From an uncultured cyanobacterium (lineage in GTDB: Bacteria; Cyanobacteriota; Cyanobacteriia; Phormidesmidales; Phormidesmidaceae), in the NCBI GenBank assembly GCA_938029995.1, contig CALHGI010000312.1, forward strand, positions 1 to 11,441: 11,441 bases of DNA. Direction: 5' to 3'. Positions 1-8,400 of this stretch are shown one piece after another; positions within the stretch are counted from its first letter, which is position 1; each line of letters begins with the position of its first letter. The notes beneath the pieces are model-generated. The model ran no database searches. It worked only from the letters and a program-made list of their open reading frames with translations, and was not told the DNA's origin. The position numbers were made by a program, and so were the translations under genes.

Positions 1-211
1 ATTCCCAATGAATATTTTGAGCACCAACCATCACCCGCGATCCATGGAGGGTTTTAGACAGGGAGGGAAGGGCCGTAAAGGGAGAACATAGAATAATTTC
101 TCGATGCTCAGGTGTAGCCTCCAGCTGGGGCAAAAACCCGCGTAAAAACGCCAAGCTGTCCGCCTGGGTTTTGTGCATCTTCCAATTACCAGCGATAACA
201 ATTCTTCGCAC
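1..211 (-). CDS. tpiA: Triosephosphate isomerase, N-terminal part (runs off left edge)
   Basis: TpiA interconverts glyceraldehyde-3-phosphate and dihydroxyacetone phosphate in glycolysis and the Calvin cycle, in the cytoplasm. Only the first 70 codons are here. They begin [16 protein letters not shown], the near-invariant TIM N-terminus, with substrate-binding Asn9 and catalytic Lys11 in the NWK motif. Further on come [11 protein letters not shown] and [11 protein letters not shown], both typical of TIM beta strands 2 and 3. The chosen start is a GTG at 209..211, because homologues begin right at this arginine-rich strand. An in-frame ATG lies ten codons upstream (239..241) and would add an atypical extension. 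A weak promoter-like pair (TTGCAC at 271..276, 18-base spacer, TACGAT at 247..252, minus strand) would start transcription close to that ATG, which also favours GTG. The gene lies downstream of pnp, separated by a terminator, so it is probably transcribed separately. Family assignment is firm; the start is less sure. Confidence 0.93.
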   Translation of the reverse strand, partial: MRRIVIAGNWKMHKTQADSLAFLRGFLPQLEATPEHREIILCSPFTALPSLSKTLHGSRVMVGAQNIHWE

Positions 212-287
212 GGATGTTTCATTTCGCTCGCGACAGTGCATCCAGCATCGTACCGAGAAACCTTAACCCAGTGCAAATAGAGTCCGC

Positions 288-321
288 AAAAAAATAGACG
301 CTACAGCCATCTGCAGCGTCT
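288..321 (-). terminator. Intrinsic terminator downstream of pnp
   Basis: On the minus strand a 10-base stem (312..321 against 296..305, one mismatch) with a 6-base loop (306..311) is followed, after one A, by seven T residues (288..294). This is the classic rho-independent layout and lies 50 bases after the pnp stop, so it should end the pnp transcript before tpiA. Read on the plus strand there is no T run. Confidence 0.85.
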
Positions 322-332
322 ATCAAAATTAT

Positions 333-369
333 CAAAATAAAGTCAAATCAAGAATTCAACTTTATTTTG
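333..369. repeat. AT-rich 11-bp perfect inverted repeat at the pnp 3' end
   Basis: CAAAATAAAGT at 333..343 is the exact reverse complement of ACTTTATTTTG at 359..369, with a 15-base loop holding an EcoRI-like GAATTC. It begins one base after the pnp stop codon, upstream of the true terminator. A tandem 9-base direct repeat (TATCAAAAT at 321..329 and 330..338) overlaps its left arm. The stem is AT-rich and has no adjacent T run on the minus strand, so it may be a 3'-end stabilising or processing hairpin of the pnp mRNA rather than a terminator. Confidence 0.6.
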
Positions 370-370
370 C

Positions 371-2527
371 CTACTCAGGGGGAAGACCGGCCGCTTCCCT
401 AGCCTTAGCGGCCTCGTCGGGGTGAATGTTGAGCCGAGTCAAATTGACCCGACCCCGGCCATCAATTTCCCGAATTTTAATCAACACTTCCTCGCCTAGG
501 GTCACTTCATCCTCAACTTTGTTGACGCGATAGTCCGCCAGCTGCGAAATGTGGATCATCCCTTCCTTGCCAGGGCGATACTCCACAAACGCGCCGATAG
601 GAATAATCCGGGTGACCTTACCCACATACACATCCCCAGCGGAGGGCTTGAACGTAATGGCCTCGATCAGTGCCTGGGCCCGCTCAGCTGCCGCTCCATC
701 AATGGATGAAACGGTAATAGTACCGTCATCGGCAATATCCACCTTGGCACCCGTTTCCTCGGTAATGCTCTTGATTTGCTTACCACCAGGGCCAATCACC
801 ATCCCGATCATCTCGGGATTGATCTTGAAGGTCAGCAATCTAGGCGCATAGGGCGAAAGCTCCGTACGCGGTGAATTGATCGCCTCCATCATTTTGGAGA
901 GGATATGTAGCCTAGCGGGCTTAGCCTTATTGATGGCTTCAGCAATGGTTTCCATCGCCAGACCGGTGATTTTCATATCCATCTGTAGCGCAGTAATGCC
1001 ACTATCAGTACCGGCCACCTTGAAATCCATGTCCCCAAGGAAGTCTTCAATACCTTGAATATCAGTCAGGATTCTGACTTCTTCACCTTCCTTGATCAAT
1101 CCCATGGCGGCACCGCTGACGGGCTTAGCCAGAGGAACCCCCGCATCCATCAGGGAGAGGGTAGAGCCACACACAGAGCCCATGGACGTGGACCCGTTGG
1201 AGGACAATACCTCGGACACGACACGAATGACATAGGGGAAATCAGCCATCGGTGGCAACACGGGCAACAGGGCACGCTCTGCTAAGGCACCATGGCCAAC
1301 TTCTCTGCGCCCTGGTGAGCGCATGGGCCGCGTTTCTCCCACCGAGTAGGGAGGGAAGTTGTAGTGGTGCAAATAACGCTTTTCATCATCCGGATGCAGA
1401 TCGTCCGTCATTTGCGCATCCCCAGGGGTACCCAGGGTGACCACAGACATGACTTGAGTCAAGCCCCGATTGAACAGGCCTGTGCCATGGACACGGTTCG
1501 GTAAGACTTGAGTGCGGCAGCTAATGGGTCTAACTTGGTCTAGCTTCCGTCCATCGACGCGAACGCCATCTTCCAAGATTTGGGCGCGCATTAACTTTTT
1601 AGTCAACGCCTTATAGGCATTGCCAAAGGCTTTGCTATTTTCAGCCACGGCAACGCTAATGGGGTCGTCTTCGGCCAACTCAGCTATCTGGGCACTAATA
1701 TCCGCCTTCAAAGCATCGAGCTTTTCATCTCGCTCGGGCTTAGCCAGCTCAAACTGCTTCAAAACATCTTTAATGCCATCGGTCGCCTTATCCACCAAGA
1801 AGTCAGCCAGGGTCGGATCTGCCTCAGGCAGGGGCAAGGTAACGGGTTCAATACCCAACTCAGCCATCAGATCCTTCTGGGCTTGGATAATATCGCGAAC
1901 AACCTCGTAACCAAAGTCAATGGCTTCAATGACATCTTGTTCGGGCAGCTGGTTAGCACCGGCTTCCACCATAATCACACCGTCGGGGGAACCGGCAACG
2001 ATCAAATCTAAATCCCCATCTTCAATTTCTTTATAGGTGGGGTTAATAATGAAATCATCGCCAATTAAGCCCACCCGCACGGTTGCCATGGGACCGTAAA
2101 ACGGAATTTGAGCCAGCAGCGTGGCAATAGATGCGCCGGTCGCGGCTAGAACATCGGGGGGAACATCATGGTCAATGGAGAGTGTGGTGGCCACGATTTG
2201 AATATCGTCCCGCATCCAGGATGGAAAGAGGGGACGCATCGGTCGGTCAATTAATCGACTCACTAAGGTCGCCCGTTCGGGGGGGCGTCCTTCTCGGCGC
2301 AAAAATCCACCAGGAATACGACCAGCTGCGTAGAGTCGCTCTTCGTAATCCACTAGCAAAGGCAGAAAATCGATGCCAGCGCGTGGGTTGGATTGTGTGG
2401 CGGTGACTAAGACAGAGGTTTCTCCAGATTCAATCAGGACTGAACCGCCTGCCTGGGGTGCCAAAAGACCCACTTTCAGTCGAATATCCCGCCCATCAAA
2501 GGATATTAACTTGTCAATTTCTTGCAT
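371..2527 (-). CDS. pnp: Polyribonucleotide nucleotidyltransferase (PNPase)
   Basis: PNPase degrades RNA 3'-to-5' by phosphorolysis and can add 3' tails. In cyanobacteria, which generally lack a classical poly(A) polymerase, it is thought to make the heteropolymeric tails itself. The 718-residue length fits the family (about 700-720). Domain order: first RNase PH domain (about 1-145), all-helical domain (about 150-310), second catalytic RNase PH domain (about 320-535, with [14 protein letters not shown], the [18 protein letters not shown] block and the [20 protein letters not shown] active-site segment), KH domain (IGPGGK at 578-583) and S1 domain (about 622-690, with [15 protein letters not shown] and EGMIHISQL). 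Nothing appears truncated. The ATG at 2527 gives the standard N-terminus [15 protein letters not shown], and an AAGGA lies 12 bases upstream on the minus strand. The gene is probably monocistronic, with its own terminator. Confidence 0.97.
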   Translation of the reverse strand: MQEIDKLISFDGRDIRLKVGLLAPQAGGSVLIESGETSVLVTATQSNPRAGIDFLPLLVDYEERLYAAGRIPGGFLRREGRPPERATLVSRLIDRPMRPLFPSWMRDDIQIVATTLSIDHDVPPDVLAATGASIATLLAQIPFYGPMATVRVGLIGDDFIINPTYKEIEDGDLDLIVAGSPDGVIMVEAGANQLPEQDVIEAIDFGYEVVRDIIQAQKDLMAELGIEPVTLPLPEADPTLADFLVDKATDGIKDVLKQFELAKPERDEKLDALKADISAQIAELAEDDPISVAVAENSKAFGNAYKALTKKLMRAQILEDGVRVDGRKLDQVRPISCRTQVLPNRVHGTGLFNRGLTQVMSVVTLGTPGDAQMTDDLHPDDEKRYLHHYNFPPYSVGETRPMRSPGRREVGHGALAERALLPVLPPMADFPYVIRVVSEVLSSNGSTSMGSVCGSTLSLMDAGVPLAKPVSGAAMGLIKEGEEVRILTDIQGIEDFLGDMDFKVAGTDSGITALQMDMKITGLAMETIAEAINKAKPARLHILSKMMEAINSPRTELSPYAPRLLTFKINPEMIGMVIGPGGKQIKSITEETGAKVDIADDGTITVSSIDGAAAERAQALIEAITFKPSAGDVYVGKVTRIIPIGAFVEYRPGKEGMIHISQLADYRVNKVEDEVTLGEEVLIKIREIDGRGRVNLTRLNIHPDEAAKAREAAGLPPE

Positions 2528-3008
2528 TTACAACTACGTCCTTCTTACTTCTTTCACATTTGTTCTCTGGCAATCCTAGCACTGATATAGAACAGTTGTT
2601 TCCTCTTCAAAAAAAGATGCGGCTACCGGTGTGGAGATACTTTTAAATGCAGCGGATGATGGCTGTCTATCAGGGCTTATTAAGATGATGAATTCGTCTG
2701 TAAAACCTCTCTATAGAGCCTAGTACGGGTTGAGATGCCCTACTGAAACTATGTTCTTGATCAGGATAAAAATTATGCAAACAATTAGAAATAATTTTGT
2801 TTTCCGGCGTCGCTTTTCAACGATGAGTTTTAAATCTTTAGAAAAGTTTCTGAAGTAATTCGACATTTCGTCTCAGGGTTGAGGCTTTACTTCCCATATC
2901 CTCTTTCTGGAAGATTTTGCCCGGAGACGCAATTCAGTTCATATTTGCTATGGACAGGGGAAAGATACCCTTATACATATAGGCGCGTTTGACGGACTTG
3001 AGTTGTAT
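2528..3008. other. AT-rich divergent intergenic region between pnp and the epimerase gene
   Basis: About 480 bases separate two divergent genes, and the stretch is visibly richer in A/T than the flanking coding DNA. Weak promoter-like pairs can be seen for pnp (minus strand, TTGAAG at 2605..2610 and TATATC at 2584..2589, 15-base spacer) and for the epimerase (TGGACA at 2951..2956 and TATACA at 2972..2977, 15-base spacer). Neither is close enough to consensus to be sure. CTCTATAGAG at 2709..2718 is a 10-base palindrome. The only credible coding potential is the 48-codon minus-strand ORF listed separately. No RNA gene or mobile-element end was recognised. Confidence 0.5.
2720..2866 (-). CDS. 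Possible small membrane protein (48 aa, unrecognised)
   Basis: An ATG at 2866 opens 48 codons ending in TAG at 2720..2722. The peptide starts MSNYFRNFSKDLKLIVEK. It then has a strongly basic patch (KRRRKTK, residues 18-24) followed directly by a hydrophobic stretch (LFLIVCIIFILI, residues 25-36) and a short tail ending HLNPY. A basic patch before one hydrophobic helix is the layout of a single-pass membrane peptide with its N-terminus inside. Against it, the surrounding DNA is AT-rich, which makes hydrophobic chance ORFs common. The nearest purine-rich segment (GAGACGAA just before the ATG) is also a poor ribosome binding site. It lies on the same strand as pnp, 192 bases upstream of it. I do not recognise a family; it may be chance. 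Confidence 0.3.
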   Translation of the reverse strand: MSNYFRNFSKDLKLIVEKRRRKTKLFLIVCIIFILIKNIVSVGHLNPY

Positions 3009-3998
3009 ATGAATGTCTTGGTAACAGGTGTCGCTGGGTTTATTGGTTATTTTGTAGCACAGCGGCTGTTGGCGGATGGGGATGCTGTGTACGGCATTGA
3101 TAACCTCAATGATTATTATGATGTGTCGCTAAAGCAAGGTCGGCTGGAGCAACTGTTGCCCCACCCATCGTTTTCGTTTTTGTCCTTGGACTTGGCCGAT
3201 CGCGGCAAGATGGATGCGTTATTTCAAGAACAATCGTTTGACCGAGTCATTCATCTGGCGGCTCAAGCAGGCGTTCGCTATTCTCTCAAAAATCCCTATG
3301 CCTATGCGGATAGCAACTTAGCTGGGTTTATCCACATTTTGGAAGGCTGTCGCCATGGTGGAGTGGAACATTTAGTCTATGCGTCGTCGAGTTCTGTCTA
3401 TGGGGCCAACCGCAAGGTCCCTTTTGCCACCAACGATCATGTGGATCATCCAGTGTCACTCTATGCGGCCACTAAAAAGGCCAATGAGTTAATGGCCCAC
3501 TCCTATAGTCATTTGTATGGTTTGCCGACCACAGGACTACGATTTTTTACGGTCTATGGTCCCTGGGGGCGGCCTGATATGGCTTACTTTAAATTTGTGG
3601 ATGCGATCGCAAACGACCGTCCCATCCAAGTCTATAACCACGGCAAAATGCAGCGCGACTTCACCTACATTGACGATGTCGTCGAAGGAGTGGTGAGGGT
3701 CATGCGCCATTTACCCTCACCCCTGCAAGATGACCAATTCAATACCGCTGCCCCCTACAAGCTCTACAACATCGGCAACCATAGCCCCGTAGAGCTGATG
3801 CGCTTTATCGAAATTATCGAACAGGCCCTGGGTAAAACAGCCGTGAAGGAAATGATGCCCATGCAGCCAGGCGATGTGACAGCAACCTATGCTGACGTAG
3901 CCGATCTGACCGCCGACGTAGGCTTTGCCCCCAGCACTCCCCTAGAAGTCGGCATCGAGAAATTTGTCGCCTGGTACAAGGACTATTACGGTTGCTAG
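3009..3998 (+). CDS. NAD-dependent nucleotide-sugar epimerase, UDP-glucuronate 4-epimerase-like
   Basis: This is an extended short-chain dehydrogenase/reductase that probably inverts C4 of UDP-glucuronate to give UDP-galacturonate for surface polysaccharide. The 329 residues match the CapI/UDP-glucuronate epimerase family. Visible features: Rossmann motif TGVAGFIG (6-13); DNLNDYYDVSLK (31-42), typical of this subgroup; HLAAQAGVRYS near 82-92; the Ser run at 126-129 before VYG, holding the catalytic Ser; catalytic Tyr152 and Lys156 in YAATK; and LRFFTVYGPWGRPDMA (177-192). The ATG at 3009 puts the Rossmann strand at the very N-terminus. A TTG at 3003 would add only two residues. No strong ribosome binding site is seen. 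It stands alone on the plus strand, with no visible polysaccharide cluster around it. UDP-galactose or related specificity cannot be excluded from sequence alone. Confidence 0.9.
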   Translation: MNVLVTGVAGFIGYFVAQRLLADGDAVYGIDNLNDYYDVSLKQGRLEQLLPHPSFSFLSLDLADRGKMDALFQEQSFDRVIHLAAQAGVRYSLKNPYAYADSNLAGFIHILEGCRHGGVEHLVYASSSSVYGANRKVPFATNDHVDHPVSLYAATKKANELMAHSYSHLYGLPTTGLRFFTVYGPWGRPDMAYFKFVDAIANDRPIQVYNHGKMQRDFTYIDDVVEGVVRVMRHLPSPLQDDQFNTAAPYKLYNIGNHSPVELMRFIEIIEQALGKTAVKEMMPMQPGDVTATYADVADLTADVGFAPSTPLEVGIEKFVAWYKDYYGC

Positions 3999-4058
3999 CC
4001 CCCAGGTTTTGCATATCTTAGACAACTCCTGGTGGAGTCTTGTGCCCAACCCTGGGGG
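3999..4058. terminator. Nested hairpin between convergent epimerase and DUF4349 genes
   Basis: CCCCCAGG (3999..4006), immediately after the epimerase stop, pairs perfectly with CCTGGGGG (4051..4058). Inside lies a second small hairpin, ACTCC (4025..4029) and GGAGT (4034..4038) with loop TGGT. It fills the 70-base gap between two genes transcribed towards each other, so a bidirectional barrier to transcription is likely. There is no run of T on either side, so this is not a textbook intrinsic terminator. Confidence 0.4.
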
Positions 4059-4068
4059 TGGCAGCGGC

Positions 4069-5049
4069 CTAAGCGCTAGGACGTCGCCGCAACGAGCGAT
4101 ACCCCAGCACACCGGCAATAGCCACAATCAATAGATAAGGACTATAGGCCAGCAACCACACACCTATCTGCATCAATCCCACCGTCAGATCCCCTACCGA
4201 CTGGGTGGCGTTCCCCCATGTGGCACCAATGGTTTCCCCTAGGGGACGGCCCATGGGTTGGGACGCCACAGCCGCCGCCAGGGTCAAATCCACCGTGGAA
4301 TACCGCACTTGGGTTTGCAAATTTTGCACCCGCGCATCAATTTGCTCAATCTGTTCCCTCACCCGGCCTAGCTCCCTGGAAACCTCTAAAACATGGGAAA
4401 TTTCCCCGGAGCGCTCCATGATTTTTAGCAGGGACTCTTCCGACTTGCGTAGATTTCGTAGCCGCGCTCGGGCATCCACGATTTGCGTCGATACATCCTC
4501 AGCACTCAGCCCCTGCTGCTGCACGGTCCCCAGTTCCCCTAGAGCCGCCAGTAAAGGATCTAAATTGGCCTGGGGCACTCGAATCCGGAGGTAAGCCGTG
4601 CGGTGGATGGCTTCAATCTGATTGTCTTGCAGATCCAAAATATCGCCCTGTTGAGCTCGAATGAGTTGTGAGGCACTCTTGAGACCATCATCAATGGAAT
4701 CGACCACCAGGCTGAGCTGAGCCCGCTTAATTAACTGGGGCTGGCCAGCGGTCACAGCCGAGTCGTTAGGAGGTTCTACCGGACTGCCACTGTCTGCGGC
4801 TCTACTGTCTGCGGCTTCGCTGTCTGCCTCTGCGATGCCCTGTGCCGTCACCGCAGGCGCAGCGTCCTGACTGACTAAAATATTGGCAGATCCGGCCACT
4901 TCCGTGGACTCCACGGGAGCCGAAACTTTAGAACTGACATCGCCACTAAATTCATTGGCGGCAGCACAGCTAGCCAAACTAGCCACTGCCATAAGGACTG
5001 CTAGACCTGATCTCATTGACTTTGCCATGGTTTCTCTTGCCGCTTTCAT
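4069..5049 (-). CDS. DUF4349 domain-containing lipoprotein
   Basis: This is an envelope protein of unknown function. The N-terminus has a lipoprotein signal ending in lipobox LASC (25-28), so Cys28 should be lipidated after cleavage. Residues about 29-105 are an Ala/Ser/Pro-rich spacer with an imperfect AADS repeat at 75-87. The DUF4349 core runs from about 106 to 260: strands such as AQLSLVV and AYLRIRVP, then a heptad-like helical region at about 185-245 that is probably coiled coil, then VRYSTVDLTL. A hydrophobic helix (about 294-317, GVWLLAYSPYLLIVAIAGVL) precedes a basic RSLRRR end. The start used is the ATG at 5049. ATGs at 5028 (residue 8) and 5016 (residue 12) would give a shorter, more usual signal, and no ribosome binding site decides between them. 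The gene stands 151 bases downstream of the tRNA-Leu end, probably with its own promoter. Confidence 0.88.
   Translation of the reverse strand: MKAARETMAKSMRSGLAVLMAVASLASCAAANEFSGDVSSKVSAPVESTEVAGSANILVSQDAAPAVTAQGIAEADSEAADSRAADSGSPVEPPNDSAVTAGQPQLIKRAQLSLVVDSIDDGLKSASQLIRAQQGDILDLQDNQIEAIHRTAYLRIRVPQANLDPLLAALGELGTVQQQGLSAEDVSTQIVDARARLRNLRKSEESLLKIMERSGEISHVLEVSRELGRVREQIEQIDARVQNLQTQVRYSTVDLTLAAAVASQPMGRPLGETIGATWGNATQSVGDLTVGLMQIGVWLLAYSPYLLIVAIAGVLGYRSLRRRPSA
4789..4830 (-). repeat. Imperfect 15-bp tandem repeat in the DUF4349 gene
   Basis: Nearly three 15-base units built around GTCTGCGGCT (plus strand) encode the AADS-type repeat at residues 75-87 of the spacer between lipid anchor and folded domain. 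The unit is in-frame, so copy-number change would only alter spacer length. Confidence 0.6.
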
Positions 5050-5141
5050 TAGGTTCTTGGCCCCAGTATGGGCGAAGACTTGAGCGGGCTGCCCTGGGTT
5101 ACAAAATTTGCAACCAACCCCAAACGCGTCGGTTTTTATTC

Positions 5142-5198
5142 AAAAAAATGCAGAAAAACGAAATATCCCCGGTTTCTAGTCTAGAAACCGGGGATATT
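5142..5198 (-). terminator. Long perfect inverted repeat after tRNA-Leu, probable terminator
   Basis: AATATCCCCGGTTTCTAG (5162..5179) and its exact reverse complement (5181..5198) are separated by one base. On the minus strand the stem starts two bases after the tRNA discriminator and is followed by T-rich DNA: five T at 5154..5158 and seven T at 5142..5148. Minus-strand termination of the tRNA transcript is the simplest reading. The 18-bp arms are much longer than usual, and the T tract is interrupted and displaced by three bases. On the plus strand no T run follows. Confidence 0.7.
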
Positions 5199-5200
5199 AA

Positions 5201-5283
5201 TGCGGATGAAAGGACTTGAACCTTCACGTCACGAAGACACTAGAACCTAAACCTAGCGCGTCTACCAATTCCGCCACATCCGC
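5201..5283 (-). tRNA. trnL-UAG: tRNA-Leu (anticodon UAG)
   Basis: The minus strand folds into a class II tRNA of 83 bases. The acceptor stem GCGGATG (5283..5277) pairs perfectly with CATCCGC (5208..5202), with discriminator A at 5201. The D-arm holds GGCGGAATTGGTAGACGC, as in bacterial leucine tRNAs. Anticodon stem CTAGG/TCTAG encloses loop TTTAGGT, giving anticodon UAG, which reads CUA and other CUN leucine codons. There is a long variable arm (GTCTTCGTGAC), and the T-loop is GGTTCAAGTCC. The 3' CCA is not encoded and must be added after transcription. Confidence 0.97.
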
Positions 5284-5403
5284 TTGCGAATTCCATACTA
5301 TCAGAGAATTCGAACAAGTTATAGCCGGTTCTCTGGAATAGACAATTCTGTCCTAACCAGACCATTATGATGGTGTGTACATGCGGTTAAGCTGCAACAC
5401 AAT

Positions 5404-5441
5404 AGTGGCTTAGACTACTAAGTGGCTACTATATATATGAT
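5404..5441 (+). promoter_or_regulatory. Candidate control region of the dnaK-dnaJ operon
   Basis: Two AGTGGCT heptamers (5404..5410, 5421..5427) lie 17 bases apart, directly upstream of an alternating TA stretch ending TATGAT (5436..5441), which resembles a -10 element and sits 56 bases before the dnaK start. No good -35 hexamer is present at normal spacing. The heat-shock CIRCE operator (TTAGCACTC-N9-GAGTGCTAA), which HrcA uses at many chaperone genes, is absent between 5284 and 5497. The repeat could bind an activator or repressor; this is inference. Confidence 0.3.
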
Positions 5442-5497
5442 TAATTGTGTAGATGGCGATTATTGCCTCTACAGGCGCAGTGGGAGAAACCTAGCGG

Positions 5498-8400
5498 ATG
5501 GGAAAGGTCGTCGGTATTGACCTCGGTACTACAAACTCAGTTGTCTCAGTCATCGAAGGTGGTAAACCGGTGGTCATTGCCAATATGGAGGGCATGCGCA
5601 CCACCCCTTCTGTAGTGGCGTTTAGTAAAGAGGGAGAGCGCTTGGTGGGTCAGATGGCCCGTCGGCAAGCAGTGCTCAATCCTCAAAATACCTTCTATAA
5701 CGTCAAACGTTATTTGGGACGTAAATACACTGAACTGAGCTCCGATTCAAAGCGCGTTCCCTATACCGTGCGGAAAGACGAAGCTGGAAATATTAAAATC
5801 CGCTGTCCCCGCTTAGATCGGGACTTTGCCCCGGAAGAACTATCGGCCATGGTCCTACGCAAACTGGCGGAAGAGGCCAGTCGCTACATGGGCCAGCCCG
5901 TTACCGGTGCCGTCATTACCGTTCCCGCCTACTTTAACGACGCCCAACGCCAGGCCACCCGAGATGCTGGACGCATCGCAGGCCTAGAGGTAAAGCGCAT
6001 TATTAATGAGCCGACGGCGGCAGCGTTAGCCTATGGCTTAGAGCAGCAGTTCAATCAAACAATTCTGGTGTTTGATCTAGGGGGTGGCACCTTTGATGTC
6101 TCTATCCTAGATGTACGCAATGGGGTGTTTGAGGTTAAGTCAACCAGCGGTGATACCCAGCTGGGTGGGGTCAATTTTGATAAAAAAATCGTTGACTGGT
6201 TGGCGGATGAATTTTTGGAAACCGAAGGGGTAGATCTGCGGCGTGACAGGCAGGCCCTACAGCGTCTAACCGAAGCGGCAGAGAAAGCGAAGGTGGAGCT
6301 GTCTGGATTACCTACCGTAGAGATTAACTTGCCGTTTATTACGGCCACCGCCGATGGACCCAAACATATTGAGAAAAAGCTATCGAGATCGCATTTTGAA
6401 ACTCTCTGCGCCGATCTAATTGGTCGCCTGAGGTCACCCTTACAGCAGGCCATGAATGATGCCCGGCTGTCCCCATCTCAAATTGATGAGGTGGTTCTGG
6501 TGGGTGGTTCTAGCCGCATGCCCATGGTGCAGCAGCTGGTGCGTTCCATGCTGAGCAAGGAGCCTAACCAAAATGTGAACCCCGACGAAGCCGTTGGTGT
6601 TGGAGCCGCGATCCAGGCAGGCATACTCACCAACGAGGTCAAGGACATTATGCTGCTGGATGTCACCCCCCTATCCCTAGGGTTGGAGACCATTGGCGGT
6701 GTGATGAAAAAAGTCATTCCCCGCAACACCACAATCCCAGTGCGGCGCTCCGATGTGTTTTCCACCTCTGAAAATAATCAGACCGTCGTGGAGGTCCATG
6801 TGATCCAGGGCGAACGGGAAATGGGCGTGGACAATAAGTCCCTAGGCCGGTTTAAGCTGATGGGCATTCCCCCGGCTCCCCGAGGCATTCCCCAGGTTCA
6901 GGTGTCGTTTGACATCGACGCTAATGGGATTTTGCAGGTATCGGCCATGGACAAAACAACGGGCCGCGAACAAAGCATCACCGTACAAGAAGCCTCAAAT
7001 CTGTCTGAGGACGATGTGCAGGCAATGCTGCGGGAAGCAGAAGAATTTGCTGATGTGGATCGCGGTCAGCGGGAACGGATTGAAAAGCGAAATCGATCTG
7101 AAACGCTGACGTTTCAGGCGGAGCGCGCCATGCGTAGCGTTTCCATTGACTTTGGATTGCAATTTGCCCGCGATCGCAAACGTCGCATTGACAACCTAAT
7201 CCAAGACCTGCGCGATGCCCTCAAGCGCGAAGATGAGCGCATGATCGACATGATTCAAGCCGAGTTACAGGACGAACTGTACGAGCTGAATCGCGAAGCC
7301 TACCTCTATGACGCAGATAACGAGGAAGGCAGCATCTTTAGCCAGATCGGCGACACCATCAAAAAAGCCTTTGAAGATGACGACGATTACTATCGCCGTG
7401 ACTATGACTGGAATGGGCAACAACAAAGCCAGTGGGATAGCCCCAGTTGGTCCGCCGGACGACGGGACAATCGCAATGGTTGGGATGATTGGGACGATAG
7501 CTGGAACCGTTCCCCCACAGGCCCCGGCGGAGCTGGCAATCAGCGATATGATGCCCCCCGCGATAACTATGGCCGCGGCTATGATGCCCCCCGCGATAAC
7601 TATGGCCAAAATGCCTATGGCCAAAATGCCTATGGGCAGCAACCGCCGCAAGATTCCTACGATCAGTCACGCCGTGAACCGGGACGGAACAGTCAAAGTG
7701 GGTTGAACCAAGGTGGTGGTTACGACCAAACTAACCAACAAGGCCGCTATGGGTCCGATACCTACGATGCCCAGCGGCCATCCCGCGGGGATGGCTATGA
7801 CCAAGGTCGCTACGGCCAAAACGACAATCAAAGCTACGACAATCAAAGCTACGGTGACCCCTCCTATGATCAGAGTCGTTACGGTCAAGGTTCTAACCGT
7901 AGTCGCCAGGAAGGCTATGGCCAAGATAATGCCTACGGTCAAGGTAATGCCTATGGCCAAGATAGTGCCTACGGCCAAGATAATGCCTACGGCCAAAATA
8001 ATGACAATGCACCCGGTGGTGACCCCGGCCGCACCCAGGATAGCAATAGCCGCATGCCCCATCCTCGCCAGCAAGGCTGGCAGTCTGACCCTAGGGGGGC
8101 TGTAGGGGGCTCTGCTGGGCCAACATCACAAAACGCCGCCGATAATTGGCAGTCTCCTGCTGCCTCCGATCAGTTCTACGGTGACCACCCCCCATCCCGG
8201 CCTACCAGTCGTGACGCTGGTCGTACCTCCGGGCAACGAAACTATACTCCAGAACCCTACAATCAGAACCAGCAGGCGGGCTATGGCCAAGGCGCTAACA
8301 ATAGCCGCCAATCCTATGGACCGGAAAGCTATCGCCAAGATAGCTATCAACCAGATCAATATCGACAAGAGACACCCCCAGAAAATTCAGCCTTGGGTAA

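Noticed and set aside
239..241. In-frame ATG ten codons upstream of the tpiA GTG
   Set aside because: The added residues are unlike the family N-terminus and have no ribosome binding site; GTG at 211 matches homologues.
31..276. 81-codon minus-strand frame at the left edge
   Set aside because: Another minus-strand frame over the same bases encodes the unmistakable triosephosphate isomerase N-terminus; this one has no family features.
2751..2858. 35-codon plus-strand ORF in the intergenic gap
   Set aside because: No ribosome binding site and no coherent layout; it lies antisense to the better 48-codon candidate and is likely its shadow or chance.
3003..3008. TTG start for the epimerase two codons upstream of the ATG
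   Set aside because: It would add only Met-Tyr before the Rossmann strand, and ATG 3009 is the more usual start; the difference is not decidable from a ribosome binding site.
4235..4246. 12-base palindrome TCCCCTAGGGGA
   Set aside because: It lies inside the DUF4349 coding region; CCTAGG-containing sites recur in the window and nothing marks this one as functional.
5142..5283. tRNA-Leu as an attachment site of an integrated element
   Set aside because: No second copy of the tRNA 3' end and no integrase or phage gene is in the window; the flanking palindrome is explained as a terminator.
7913..8002. Short regular repeats as a possible CRISPR array
   Set aside because: The 18-base units are contiguous without spacers, are in frame, and encode a peptide repeat.
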